From an uncultured Carboxylicivirga sp. (GTDB lineage Bacteria; Bacteroidota; Bacteroidia; Bacteroidales; Marinilabiliaceae), in the NCBI RefSeq assembly GCF_963674565.1, contig NZ_OY771430.1:4216001-4280000 (forward strand): a DNA stretch of 64,000 nucleotides, read 5' to 3'. Positions 56,107 to 64,000 of the stretch are shown here, one piece after another. The notes below the pieces were generated by a model, which had not been told where the DNA came from, made no database searches, and was given only the letters and a program-made list of their open reading frames with translations. The position numbers were made by a program, and so were the translations under genes. Numbering within the stretch: the first letter of the stretch is position 1; every line of letters begins with the position of its first letter.

Positions 56107-56823
56107 ATGAAAACTATCATTTTCAGTTTTGCATTTATGCTTTTGCTCAGTTCTTGTGCTGTTCATTCAGGAATGATAACAGGGAACGCTTCCCTAAATG
56201 ACGCTAATTTTCAAATTATCGGATTGGGAGTTGGTCAGGCTAAAACCACTCAGGTATTTGGACTCGGAGGTCTTAAAAAAGACGCTTTAACATTGGAGGC
56301 TAAACGAAATTTATATGAAAACCATCCACTTCAACCCGGTCAGGCCTTGGCGAATGTTACAGTTGATTTTAAGCGATCATGTTTTCCAATTGTTACCACA
56401 ACACAAGCTATTGTATCAGCAGAAATTGTTGATTTTAATAATACAAACATGAATATCTCAGAAGTTAAATACGATAAAATAATTGACGAAACAAAGTCAG
56501 ACGACTGGGTAATTCTGTTGGTGAATAATAATAGTTACAAGGCAAAAATATTAGATAAAAATGATCCTAAATCGGTTGTTCTATTTGAGAATGATAAAGG
56601 TAATTACAAAATAAAAAAAGTGGCAAACAGTAGCTTATATTATCCTAAAGACTTTTCCAGTGAATTTAAAATAAATGATGAAGTACTATTCTATAAAGGA
56701 AACAGCAAACAGATTGGAAAAATAATTGCAAGCAATTCAAAAGGATCGATCATTGAATATTATGAAATTAATTCTAAAAAAGCCTTTATTCAATGCTCCT
56801 ATAAAAAAATGATGAAAAATTAA
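56107..56823 (+). CDS. DUF6567-like lipoprotein with Agenet/Tudor-like C-terminus
   Basis: 238 residues from the ATG at the start of the lipoprotein signal (MLLLSSC, Cys17-equivalent); an upstream TTG is less likely. The first half shows FGLGGLKKDALTLEAKRNLYENHPLQPGQALANVTVDFKRS cut as FGLGGLKKDALTLEAKRNLY and PGQALANVTVDFKRSCFP, features of DUF6567-type proteins. The second half has two units that resemble small Tudor/Agenet beta barrels: WVILLVNNNSYKAKILDKND and EVLFYKGNSKQIGKIIASNS. Function unknown; likely periplasmic or outer-membrane. Flanked by two related hairpin elements. Confidence 0.78.
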   Translation: MKTIIFSFAFMLLLSSCAVHSGMITGNASLNDANFQIIGLGVGQAKTTQVFGLGGLKKDALTLEAKRNLYENHPLQPGQALANVTVDFKRSCFPIVTTTQAIVSAEIVDFNNTNMNISEVKYDKIIDETKSDDWVILLVNNNSYKAKILDKNDPKSVVLFENDKGNYKIKKVANSSLYYPKDFSSEFKINDEVLFYKGNSKQIGKIIASNSKGSIIEYYEINSKKAFIQCSYKKMMKN

Positions 56824-56848
56824 TAGCAGATTATAAACAAATTCCTTA

Positions 56849-56900
56849 CAACCCCCTTAACCAAAAAAAGACAGTAGACTTAAATGCCTACTGTCTTTTT
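56849..56900. terminator. Hairpin element with CAACCCCCTTAACC leader (copy 2), terminator
   Basis: The leader CAACCCCCTTAACC (56849-56862) is followed by a 13-base perfect stem AAAAAGACAGTAG / CTACTGTCTTTTT (56865-56900) with a ten-base loop. A and T runs on both sides make it a likely bidirectional terminator for the DUF6567-like gene and the convergent chemotaxis gene. Confidence 0.8.
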
Positions 56901-56921
56901 CTTTATTTAAGAGAATTGAAT

Positions 56922-58820
56922 TTACTTAAAGTACGAAACTGCTGTTTTAAGTTTGGCAGCCAATTGAGTCAATTGCTCTGCACTGTTTGAGAAAACACTT
57001 GCAGCGGCAGAATTTTGCTGAGTAACATCATTTAATTCCTGAATAGCTCTATTCACCTGTTCAGCACCACTTTTTTGCTCAAAGCTTGATGCAGAAATTT
57101 CTTGTACCAACATCGAAGTCGTTTCAATATCCGGTATAATAGCTTCCAACTCTTTTCCCGATTTCTCAGTAATATCTACACCATTTCTGGTTAATTCAAT
57201 GATTTCATAAGCTGCCTTTTGAGATCTCTCAGCCAACTTTTTAACCTCAGTAGCCACAACCGAAAATCCTTTACCTTGTTCACCAGCACGTGCTGCCTCT
57301 ACTGCTGCATTCAAGGCCAGAATATTGGTTTGTTTTGCAATTTCTTCGATCACCATTATTTTTTCAGAAATAACGTGCATGGCTTCTCCTGCTTTTTGAG
57401 TCGATTCAAAACCCGCTTTCATGCCAGCAGAGGCCTTCTCAGCAATTTTTCTCGTCTCTTCTGAGTTTTCACTGTTTTGCTGAATTGTAGCTACCATCTC
57501 TTCCATCGATGAAGAAATTTCCTCAGAGGAAGCTGCCTGATTGGATGCTCCTGCTGAAAGCTGAGTAGATGAAGATGTAAGTTCGTTACTCGAATCTTCT
57601 ATTTCATTTGTGCTTTCAACTATATCATGTAGGATCTTCCTGAGATTATCAGCCATATCAAAAAGAGCCTTTTGCAAATCTCCAATCTCATCGTCCTTTG
57701 TATAATCGTTTGAAAGATGAAAACTTAAATTACCATTTGCCAGACTTCGTGCGACTTGAGCACTCTTTTTAATTGGTTTTGCGATTACACTTGCCATCCA
57801 GTATACCACAATATAAAGAAGAATTAACCCAAGCACACCAATTAAAAGACTCCAATACATTATTTCATTGGCTTTTGCCATAATCACCTTAAGCGGCACT
57901 TCAACTCCAATTGTCCAGGCTTTATCAACTCCATCCAACTTAACCGGCGACATTGAAACATAATAATCCTGTCCGGTAGCATCGTTATAGTATTCAAAGT
58001 TTTTGCCTTTTAATTGATGTGTGGTTAAGATAGCATCCTTAAACGAAGCAGTATCTTGTTTCATCACATCAAAAAACATTTCTCCAATCCACTCTTTATT
58101 GGTATGTCCAACAATTCGTGAATCATTAGCCAGGAAAAATGAATTTGATCCTTCATACAGATTAAAATCAGAAATGATTTTTTCCATATCAGTAAGTCCT
58201 ATATCAACACCAACCAATCCTATAAACTGTCCATTCTTTTGAATGGGTGCAGCTATAGTTGTCATTAGGATACCAGCCAGTTCTGGTGTAACTATATCGT
58301 AATAAGGATCCCATAACTCAAGTTGATTATTCTCTCTTGATTGATAATACTGACTAGTTAAAATGTTATTATTGACATCAACCCTTTCTTTTGAAACAGT
58401 GATCTTTCCATTCAAGCGGAAGTTGACAAGACGATCTCTACCATTTCGTAAATTATAACCGTCTTCAATGGCTCTTAACTCCCAGGCCTGCCATGTTGAA
58501 AGGTAATTAGGATTCTTTTTAAGCCAACCCAATATAATTTCATCTAAGACCTCTGTACGATAGCTCTCATCAAATTGCTCATATTGTTCATAGATGTCTC
58601 GAACAGTGATTGTAGCTTTCATCACCTGATTCAAATCACTTTGAATCAAGTTACGGTATTCTGCCACCTTTGCATTAATAATCTCCTCTGAATCTTTACT
58701 TGCCTTTGATCTTAAACTTACACTAATGTACGTTAGCGTAAAGCCATAAATCAAGGTAAACGAAACCAAGGTATACAACAAAAGCCTTGATTTCAGGGTA
58801 AATCTGTATCTTCTCTCCAC
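56922..58820 (-). CDS. Methyl-accepting chemotaxis protein
   Basis: 632 residues. First membrane helix about 12-32; a periplasmic dCache-type sensor follows (WLKKNPNYLSTWQAWELRAI, ELWDPYYDIVTPELAGILMT, IGLVGVDIGLTDM); second helix about 317-340; HAMP about 340-393; then the cytoplasmic coiled coil with the hairpin tip NILALNAAVEAARAGEQGKG. It should bind small molecules such as amino or organic acids and signal to CheA-CheW, which are not in this window. Ligand not predictable. It stands alone and faces the DUF6567-like gene across a shared terminator. Confidence 0.95.
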   Translation of the reverse strand: MERRYRFTLKSRLLLYTLVSFTLIYGFTLTYISVSLRSKASKDSEEIINAKVAEYRNLIQSDLNQVMKATITVRDIYEQYEQFDESYRTEVLDEIILGWLKKNPNYLSTWQAWELRAIEDGYNLRNGRDRLVNFRLNGKITVSKERVDVNNNILTSQYYQSRENNQLELWDPYYDIVTPELAGILMTTIAAPIQKNGQFIGLVGVDIGLTDMEKIISDFNLYEGSNSFFLANDSRIVGHTNKEWIGEMFFDVMKQDTASFKDAILTTHQLKGKNFEYYNDATGQDYYVSMSPVKLDGVDKAWTIGVEVPLKVIMAKANEIMYWSLLIGVLGLILLYIVVYWMASVIAKPIKKSAQVARSLANGNLSFHLSNDYTKDDEIGDLQKALFDMADNLRKILHDIVESTNEIEDSSNELTSSSTQLSAGASNQAASSEEISSSMEEMVATIQQNSENSEETRKIAEKASAGMKAGFESTQKAGEAMHVISEKIMVIEEIAKQTNILALNAAVEAARAGEQGKGFSVVATEVKKLAERSQKAAYEIIELTRNGVDITEKSGKELEAIIPDIETTSMLVQEISASSFEQKSGAEQVNRAIQELNDVTQQNSAAASVFSNSAEQLTQLAAKLKTAVSYFK

Positions 58821-58996
58821 GTTAATAATGTTTTTGGTTGTTCTTTCCTGATTGCGTTGCGCTGATCCTTAAGGTCGTGAAATAACAACTTTTTTTTATT
58901 ATGCCAACAAACTTTTTACCCTTTTTAGACGAAATGACCAAATTAGCAGTTGAATTACCGAATAATTGAAGAAATTTTTCAATATACCCCATAAAA

Positions 58997-59020
58997 AAAG
59001 GTCAGCAATCGCTGACCTTT
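58997..59020 (-). terminator. Rho-independent terminator of the YceI gene
   Basis: AAAGGTCAGC-AATC-GCTGACCTTT; on the minus strand a T run follows. It lies 23 bases after the YceI stop codon. Confidence 0.85.
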
Positions 59021-59042
59021 AATTTTTATAATAAATGATATC

Positions 59043-59615
59043 TTAATTCGTAAATACCTTAAAGGTTAAAGTAAATTCATCATAAATTACCTTGTCACCT
59101 AAATTATCGAAAAACTTACCTGATCCGTAACGCACGTCGTACTTAGTACGATCAACCTTCATCACACCGGTAAATACACCGTCTGCTTCTTTAACATCAA
59201 ATGCAATTGGATGTGTTTTACCTTTAATGGTTAATTTCCCATTTACCTCATAAGCGTCACCTTTTGCTTTTACCGATGACAATTCTAAAGTACTTTCCGG
59301 ATAAGTCGCAACACCAAAGAAATCATCTGATTTTAAATGGCCAACTAACTTCTTGTTATACTCTTCATCAGCAAGGTCTGTATTTGTAATACTGGTCATA
59401 TCTACTACAAACTCACCTCCGGTCAGCTTGCTGTCTTTAAATTCAAGTTCCCCTGATTTGAATAAAATTGTACCTGAATGTTCACCGGTAACTTTTTCAC
59501 CCTTCCACTCGATTACACTTTTTTTAGTATCTACTTTTTTACTCTGCGCATAAGTAGTTGATGACACCAAGATCAAGAGTGCAGCAATTAATGATATTAC
59601 TTTCATAGTCTTCAT
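59043..59615 (-). CDS. YceI family periplasmic protein
   Basis: 190 residues with a signal peptide (about 1-23, ending TTYAQ). The lipocalin-like YceI barrel shows VIEWKGEKVTGEHSGTILFK, GGEFVVDMTSITNTDL, KLVGHLKSDDFFGVATYP and VDRTKYDVRYGSGKFFDNLG. YceI proteins bind isoprenoid chains in the periplasm; the ligand here is not known. Single-gene unit with its own terminator, divergent from polA. Confidence 0.95.
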   Translation of the reverse strand: MKTMKVISLIAALLILVSSTTYAQSKKVDTKKSVIEWKGEKVTGEHSGTILFKSGELEFKDSKLTGGEFVVDMTSITNTDLADEEYNKKLVGHLKSDDFFGVATYPESTLELSSVKAKGDAYEVNGKLTIKGKTHPIAFDVKEADGVFTGVMKVDRTKYDVRYGSGKFFDNLGDKVIYDEFTLTFKVFTN

Positions 59616-59732
59616 TTTTATAGTTTATATCGGGTAAACATTAGATTAGTCAAAATGGTTCATTTTAAAAATGTTATGAAGATGTTAATTATACACTCAT
59701 TTCGTTCACTGTAACTATTGTGTATAGTTTTC

Positions 59733-59740
59733 TATCTTTA
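59733..59740 (+). promoter_or_regulatory. -7-like element for polA
   Basis: TATCTTTA is one base from the TAnnTTTG consensus. Its last base is the first base of the ATG at 59740, which argues that translation starts at the ATG at 59758 instead. Confidence 0.35.
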
Positions 59741-59757
59741 TGAAAAAATATAGAATT

Positions 59758-62541
59758 ATGTCCATTCAAGGAGAAAAGAAAGATTTATATTTACTGGATG
59801 CGTATGCTTTAATTTTCAGAGCTTATTATGCATTCATCCGAAATCCTCGCATCAATTCGAAAGGATTTAATACCTCAGCCATATTCGGTTTCACCAATTC
59901 TTTACTGGAAATATTAACCAAAGAAAATCCCAGTCACATTGCTGTTGTATTCGATCCTTCAGGCCCAACATTTCGCCATGAAGAATATCCTGAATACAAG
60001 GCTAACAGAGATGCCACTCCGGAAGATATCAGAAAATCTGTTCCCTATATCAAACAATTAATTGAAGCATTGAATATTCCGGTAATTGTAAAAGACGGAT
60101 TTGAAGCGGATGATGTTATCGGAACCTTATCTGCAAAAGCATCCGAAAAGGGATACAAAACTTTTATGGTAACTCCTGATAAGGATTATGCCCAGTTAGT
60201 TAAAGACAACGTTTTCATGTATAAGCCCCGCAGCAAGGGAGGCGGCAATGACATCTGGGGTGTTGAAGAAGTAAAAGAAAATTTCTCGGTTAATGATCCA
60301 ATGCAGGTTATTGATATCCTGGCGCTTTGGGGCGATGCTGCGGATAATATACCTGGGTGTCCGGGTGTTGGTGAAAAGAGAGCCAAAGACATGATCCAGA
60401 GTTATGGCAGCATTGATGGGATATATGAAAACATCGAAGAACTGAAAGGAAAGCAAAAGGAAAATATGATTAATTTTAAAGATCAGGTAAAGTTATCATA
60501 TCATTTGGCTACCATTAGATTAGATGTTCCAATTGAACTTGATGAAAAGGCTTTGGAGCGTGAAAAACCCAACCTCAACGCTGTTAGCAAACTGTTTGAA
60601 GAACTGGAATTTAAAAATTTAATGTCCCGTATCAATAGTTTGTACGGTACCGCTCCTGTTCAGGGCGATCTTTTTGGTTCCCCGGTTCAGGAATCTGCCG
60701 AAGAAACTTTTGAAATAGTTACTTCCTTTAAAAATATCAATGATATTACACATCATTATTATCTGGTTAATAATGAAATGAAATTAGCCTCATTAAGAGC
60801 TGAGCTAAGTGTTCAAAAACGATTTTGTTTTGATACCGAAACTACCTCTGTAAATGCCATGGAGGCTGAATTGGTTGGTATGTCGTTTAGCTGGAAAGAG
60901 CATGAAGCATATTATGTTCCGGTACCTGCCGATAAAGAAAAAGCAAAAACCATAGTTGATAGTTTCAAAGCAATTTTTGAAGATGATAACATTACCAAAA
61001 TAGCACAAAACCTGAAGTATGACATGTTGATTTTAAAGAACAACGGAATCAACATTTCAGGACCTTTCTTCGATACCATGGTAGCTCATCACCTGCTTTA
61101 TCCGGGTATGAAAAGTGGAATGGACTATATGGCCGAAACATATCTAAGCTACACACCTATCTCTTACGAATCGGTTGTAGGTCCCAAAGGTGTAAAGCAA
61201 AAAAACATGAGGGATATCGATCCCGCCATCGTTTGTGATTATGCAGCCGAAGATGCTGATATCACTTTACAACTGGCTAATAAATTTGAAAAAGAAATTG
61301 CAGAAAGTGATGTTAAAGAGTTGTTTGATGAAATTGAAATGCCATTAATTGAGGTTTTGGCTGAGATGGAATTTCAGGGTGTTAGATTGGATGATGCAGC
61401 ATTGAAAGATTTTGCATTACAATTAAAAGAAACGATTTCTGATCTGGAATCAAAAATTATTGAACTGGCTGGAATGGATTTCAATATTTCCAGTCCAAAG
61501 CAAGTTGGTGAAGTTTTATTTGAACATCTGAAAATTGATGATAAGGCTAAAAAAACCAAATCAGGTCAATACAGTACGAATGAGGAAACACTTCAGAAGT
61601 TAAAAGATAAACATGAAATTATTCCGGTAATTCTGGAATATCGTGGCTTAGTTAAACTACTGAATACGTACGTAGAAGCATTACCTAAATTAATCAATAC
61701 TTCAACACATAAAATACATACAAGCTATAATCAGGCAATTGTTGTTACAGGACGTTTAAGCAGTACCAACCCAAATCTTCAGAACATTCCTATCCGTGAT
61801 GAAAACGGAAAAGAAATAAGAAAAGCTTTTACAGCAACCGATGATGATCATGAGTTTTTATCTGCTGACTATTCTCAGGTTGAATTGCGATTGATGGCCC
61901 ACTTCAGTAAAGATGATAATTTAATTGATGCCTTTAACAGAGGCGAAGATATTCATGCAGCCACAGCAGCCAAAATTTTTAAGGTGCCATTGGAAGAAGT
62001 TACTGCCGACATGCGACGCAAGGCAAAAACTGCTAATTTTGGTATTATTTACGGCATATCAGCTTTTGGTTTAGCCGAACGTTTAACAATACCTCGTAAA
62101 GAAGCCAAAGAGATCATTGATGGCTATTTTGATAGTTTTCCGGGTGTAAAAACTTTTATGGATGAATGCATAGCCAATGCAAGAGACAAAGGTTATGTTG
62201 AAACACTGCATCATCGTAAAAGAAACCTGAGTGATATTAATTCGAGAAATGCAGTTGTAAGAGGTGTAGCTGAGCGAAATGCCATTAATGCCCCCATCCA
62301 AGGAACTGCAGCGGACATTATCAAACAAGCAATGGTAAACATTTACCAACGCTTTAAAAATGAAAATATACAATCAAAAATGATATTGCAGGTTCATGAT
62401 GAATTGAACTTTGATGTTTTAAAATCAGAAACCGAAAAAGTAAAATCGATTGTAAAACAGGAAATGGAGAATGCAGTAAAAATTTCTGTTCCACTAGATG
62501 TAGATATGGGAGTAGGACAAAACTGGCTTGAAGCACATTAA
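59758..62541 (+). CDS. polA: DNA polymerase I
   Basis: 927 residues from the second ATG (MSIQGEKKDLYLLDAYALIF); the first ATG at 59740 overlaps the promoter-like element. The 5'-3' exonuclease (about 8-290) holds FDPSGPTFRHEEYPEYKANR and AALWGDAADNIPGCPGVGEK-like residues (LALWGDAADNIPGCPGVGEK). A 3'-5' exonuclease is intact (FDTETTSVNAMEAE, then DYAAEDADITLQ), unlike many bacterial enzymes. The polymerase carries DYSQVELRLMAHFSKDDN, RRKAKTANFGIIYGISAFGL and QVHDELNFD. It performs Okazaki-fragment maturation and repair. A terminator follows. Confidence 0.97.
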   Translation: MSIQGEKKDLYLLDAYALIFRAYYAFIRNPRINSKGFNTSAIFGFTNSLLEILTKENPSHIAVVFDPSGPTFRHEEYPEYKANRDATPEDIRKSVPYIKQLIEALNIPVIVKDGFEADDVIGTLSAKASEKGYKTFMVTPDKDYAQLVKDNVFMYKPRSKGGGNDIWGVEEVKENFSVNDPMQVIDILALWGDAADNIPGCPGVGEKRAKDMIQSYGSIDGIYENIEELKGKQKENMINFKDQVKLSYHLATIRLDVPIELDEKALEREKPNLNAVSKLFEELEFKNLMSRINSLYGTAPVQGDLFGSPVQESAEETFEIVTSFKNINDITHHYYLVNNEMKLASLRAELSVQKRFCFDTETTSVNAMEAELVGMSFSWKEHEAYYVPVPADKEKAKTIVDSFKAIFEDDNITKIAQNLKYDMLILKNNGINISGPFFDTMVAHHLLYPGMKSGMDYMAETYLSYTPISYESVVGPKGVKQKNMRDIDPAIVCDYAAEDADITLQLANKFEKEIAESDVKELFDEIEMPLIEVLAEMEFQGVRLDDAALKDFALQLKETISDLESKIIELAGMDFNISSPKQVGEVLFEHLKIDDKAKKTKSGQYSTNEETLQKLKDKHEIIPVILEYRGLVKLLNTYVEALPKLINTSTHKIHTSYNQAIVVTGRLSSTNPNLQNIPIRDENGKEIRKAFTATDDDHEFLSADYSQVELRLMAHFSKDDNLIDAFNRGEDIHAATAAKIFKVPLEEVTADMRRKAKTANFGIIYGISAFGLAERLTIPRKEAKEIIDGYFDSFPGVKTFMDECIANARDKGYVETLHHRKRNLSDINSRNAVVRGVAERNAINAPIQGTAADIIKQAMVNIYQRFKNENIQSKMILQVHDELNFDVLKSETEKVKSIVKQEMENAVKISVPLDVDMGVGQNWLEAH

Positions 62542-62548
62542 TTAAATA

Positions 62549-62579
62549 AAAAAACTCTCGCAGAATGCGGGAGTTTTTT
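62549..62579 (+). terminator. Rho-independent terminator of polA
   Basis: AAACTCTCGCA / TGCGGGAGTTT stem (one G-T pair) with a GAA loop and a six-T run, about ten bases after the stop codon. Confidence 0.85.
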
Positions 62580-62797
62580 CTTTCCAGGAAGAACGGACAA
62601 GGGGAAACTTGTATTCCGTTACCATATGGCTAGGTAATATTTAGCAGATGAATAAATCATCTAACATTGGTTTCATTTAAAGGTTAATGTCAAAAACACA
62701 GAATCGTAACACTAAAAACAGGAGAAATATTGATCTATAGTGATAAAAGATTTAAAATATTAGATTAATGGAAGAATTTTATTGACGAACGTCAAAT

Positions 62798-63658
62798 TTA
62801 CAAAAGAGAAGATATTCTTTGAGCTACTTCTTCCATTTGCCACTGAGGTGTTGATGTGGCACCACAAACTCCAACAGATGATTTTGCATCAACAAACCAT
62901 TCTTCCATAACCTCTGAAGCTTCTGAAACAAAATAACTTTTGATGTTTACATCGCAGCAAGCCACAAATAAAACTTTAGCGTTACTACTTTTTTTACCAC
63001 CAACAAAAATGATAACATCATGCTGTTTGGCAAATGCTTTCAACTTTGGAACGCGACCGGTAACCTGTTTACAGGTTGTATTATGCCAGGTGATGCTATC
63101 TCCTTTACGGGATTCTATAAACTCAACAATACGCTTAAGATGTTCCGGATCTTTAGTTGTTTGAGAAAAAATTTCAACAGGACGATTAAAATCAATCAGA
63201 TCAATTTCCGCTTCATTTTCAATTACTATGGCATTCCCTTCACATTGTCCTTCGAGTCCAATTACTTCGGCATGACCACGCTTCCCAAAAATCACCAACT
63301 GTCCGTTTATTTCTTTAAGTTGCTTATACGCTTTTTTTATCCGGTCCTGCAATTTCAACACAACAGGACAAGTCTCGTCCTGGAGTTTTAGTCCGGCATT
63401 GGTAATTAAACGATATGATGCCGGTGGTTCTCCGTGTGCTCTGAACAGCACTGTTCCTTCTTTTATTTCTTCGATATTATTGTATGAAATGATGTTCATT
63501 CCCAGCTTTCGCAAACGTTCTGCCTCTGCATCATTATGAACAATGTCGCCAACGCAGTAAACGTCATTACCATCGCTAAGCATGCGGTCAGCAGCTTCTA
63601 TCGCTTTACGTACACCAAAACAAAAGCCCGAATGAGTATCTATTTCGACTTTAATCAT
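62798..63658 (-). CDS. ispH: 4-hydroxy-3-methylbut-2-enyl diphosphate reductase
   Basis: 286 residues. The iron-sulfur cysteines are in SGFCFGVRKAIE (Cys13), ETCPVVLKLQ (Cys97) and NTTCKQVTGR (about Cys196), with RAHGEPP and the C-terminal CGATSTPQW. It is the last enzyme of the non-mevalonate isoprenoid pathway, making IPP and DMAPP in the cytoplasm. It starts five bases after the cmk stop codon in the same direction, so the two form an operon, an arrangement seen in other Bacteroidota. The upstream part of this operon lies outside the window. Confidence 0.96.
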   Translation of the reverse strand: MIKVEIDTHSGFCFGVRKAIEAADRMLSDGNDVYCVGDIVHNDAEAERLRKLGMNIISYNNIEEIKEGTVLFRAHGEPPASYRLITNAGLKLQDETCPVVLKLQDRIKKAYKQLKEINGQLVIFGKRGHAEVIGLEGQCEGNAIVIENEAEIDLIDFNRPVEIFSQTTKDPEHLKRIVEFIESRKGDSITWHNTTCKQVTGRVPKLKAFAKQHDVIIFVGGKKSSNAKVLFVACCDVNIKSYFVSEASEVMEEWFVDAKSSVGVCGATSTPQWQMEEVAQRISSLL

Positions 63659-63663
63659 TGTAA

Positions 63664-64000
63664 TTATGCCAGATTACGTTCATGCAAAACAGCCATTATC
63701 CAGTCCATCTGCTCCTGTTTATTCATGTGGCTGTTATCAAGCAAAACAGCATCATCAGCCATTTTCAAGGGACTTTCTTCGCGTGTACTATCCACGTGAT
63801 CGCGATGCTTTACATTCTCCAATATAGAATCAAAAGAAAGACTATTATCGGTAGGATTTTTTGCCTTTAATTCATCAAAACGACGCTGAGCACGTATTTC
63901 AGGAGATGCAGTCATAAAAAGCTTTAAATCGGCATCCGGAAAGACAACCGTTCCGATATCCCGGCCATCCATCACAATTCCACCTTCCCTGCCCATTTCC
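63664..64000 (-). CDS. cmk: Cytidylate kinase, C-terminal half (cut by window edge)
   Basis: About 112 residues are visible and the frame runs off the right edge; an internal ATG at 63996 is not the real start. The segment GIVMDGRDIGTVVFPDADLKLFMTASPEIRAQRRFDEL matches the CMP-binding and lid region when split into GIVMDGRDIGTVVFPDADLK and LFMTASPEIRAQRRFDEL. RDHVDSTREESPLKMADDAVLLDNSHM is the usual C-terminal part. It phosphorylates CMP and dCMP. The Walker A loop is outside the window. Co-directional with ispH. Confidence 0.95.
   Translation of the reverse strand, partial: EMGREGGIVMDGRDIGTVVFPDADLKLFMTASPEIRAQRRFDELKAKNPTDNSLSFDSILENVKHRDHVDSTREESPLKMADDAVLLDNSHMNKQEQMDWIMAVLHERNLA

Noticed and set aside
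1..64000. CRISPR arrays, tRNA or rRNA genes, insertion sequences, prophage or defence modules
   Set aside because: No regular repeat-spacer pattern, cloverleaf-like sequence, transposase, integrase or phage gene was seen on either strand.

Overview
The window looks like a chromosome fragment of a Bacteroidota bacterium, probably of the Bacteroidales/Marinilabiliales type. The base composition is AT-rich. Start codons lack clear Shine-Dalgarno sequences, and several genes are preceded by the Bacteroidota -7 element TAnnTTTG. Three proteins end in type IX secretion (T9SS) sorting domains. Lipoproteins, an archaeal/eukaryotic-type glycyl-tRNA synthetase and an RND pump fused to a TolC-like domain all fit that group. 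I see no rRNA, tRNA, CRISPR array, transposase or phage module. The window appears to be ordinary core and accessory chromosome, with no obvious new defence system or mobile island.

Layout. 1-16.8 kb: the end of a glycosidase-like gene; two TPM-domain proteins; a transglutaminase-like protein; a PD40 beta-propeller protein; a sensor histidine kinase; a heavy-metal efflux pair (an RND pump fused to its outer-membrane factor, plus a lipoprotein adaptor); a GH43-like lipoprotein; an AraC-TolB-TPR regulator; and an orphan lipoprotein. 16.8-20 kb: a GNAT acetyltransferase with a cysteine-rich tail, then a leftward cluster DoxX - glutathione peroxidase - OhrR-type MarR regulator - M50-like peptidase. 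Two operator-like palindromes bracket a -7 element ahead of this cluster, which points to a peroxide-responsive operon. 20-34.5 kb: an alpha-2-macroglobulin lipoprotein with an intact thioester motif, two tandem T9SS-secreted paralogues, glycyl-tRNA synthetase, a YfhO-family membrane protein and a MOSC-domain protein.

34.5-47.3 kb: a 2504-residue T9SS-exported M4 metalloprotease with an unusual repeated C-terminal architecture, a tiny zinc-ribbon protein, a molybdate ABC transporter (modB-modC, no modA in view) followed by a MepA-like murein endopeptidase candidate, a secreted esterase and an orphan protein. 47.3-56 kb: TypA, TatD, ThuA-like, TauE/SafE, IlvE, DAHP synthase, a DUF2807 lipoprotein and an M19 dipeptidase. 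56-64 kb: a DUF6567-like lipoprotein flanked by two related terminator-like elements, a methyl-accepting chemotaxis protein, a YceI protein, DNA polymerase I, IspH and the C-terminal half of cytidylate kinase, cut by the window edge.

The most useful leads are the OhrR/peroxidase promoter architecture, the repeat modules of the giant protease, three short membrane-peptide ORFs, the MepA-like gene behind modBC, and the related hairpin elements around the DUF6567-like gene. All assignments come from reading the sequence; no database search was possible.
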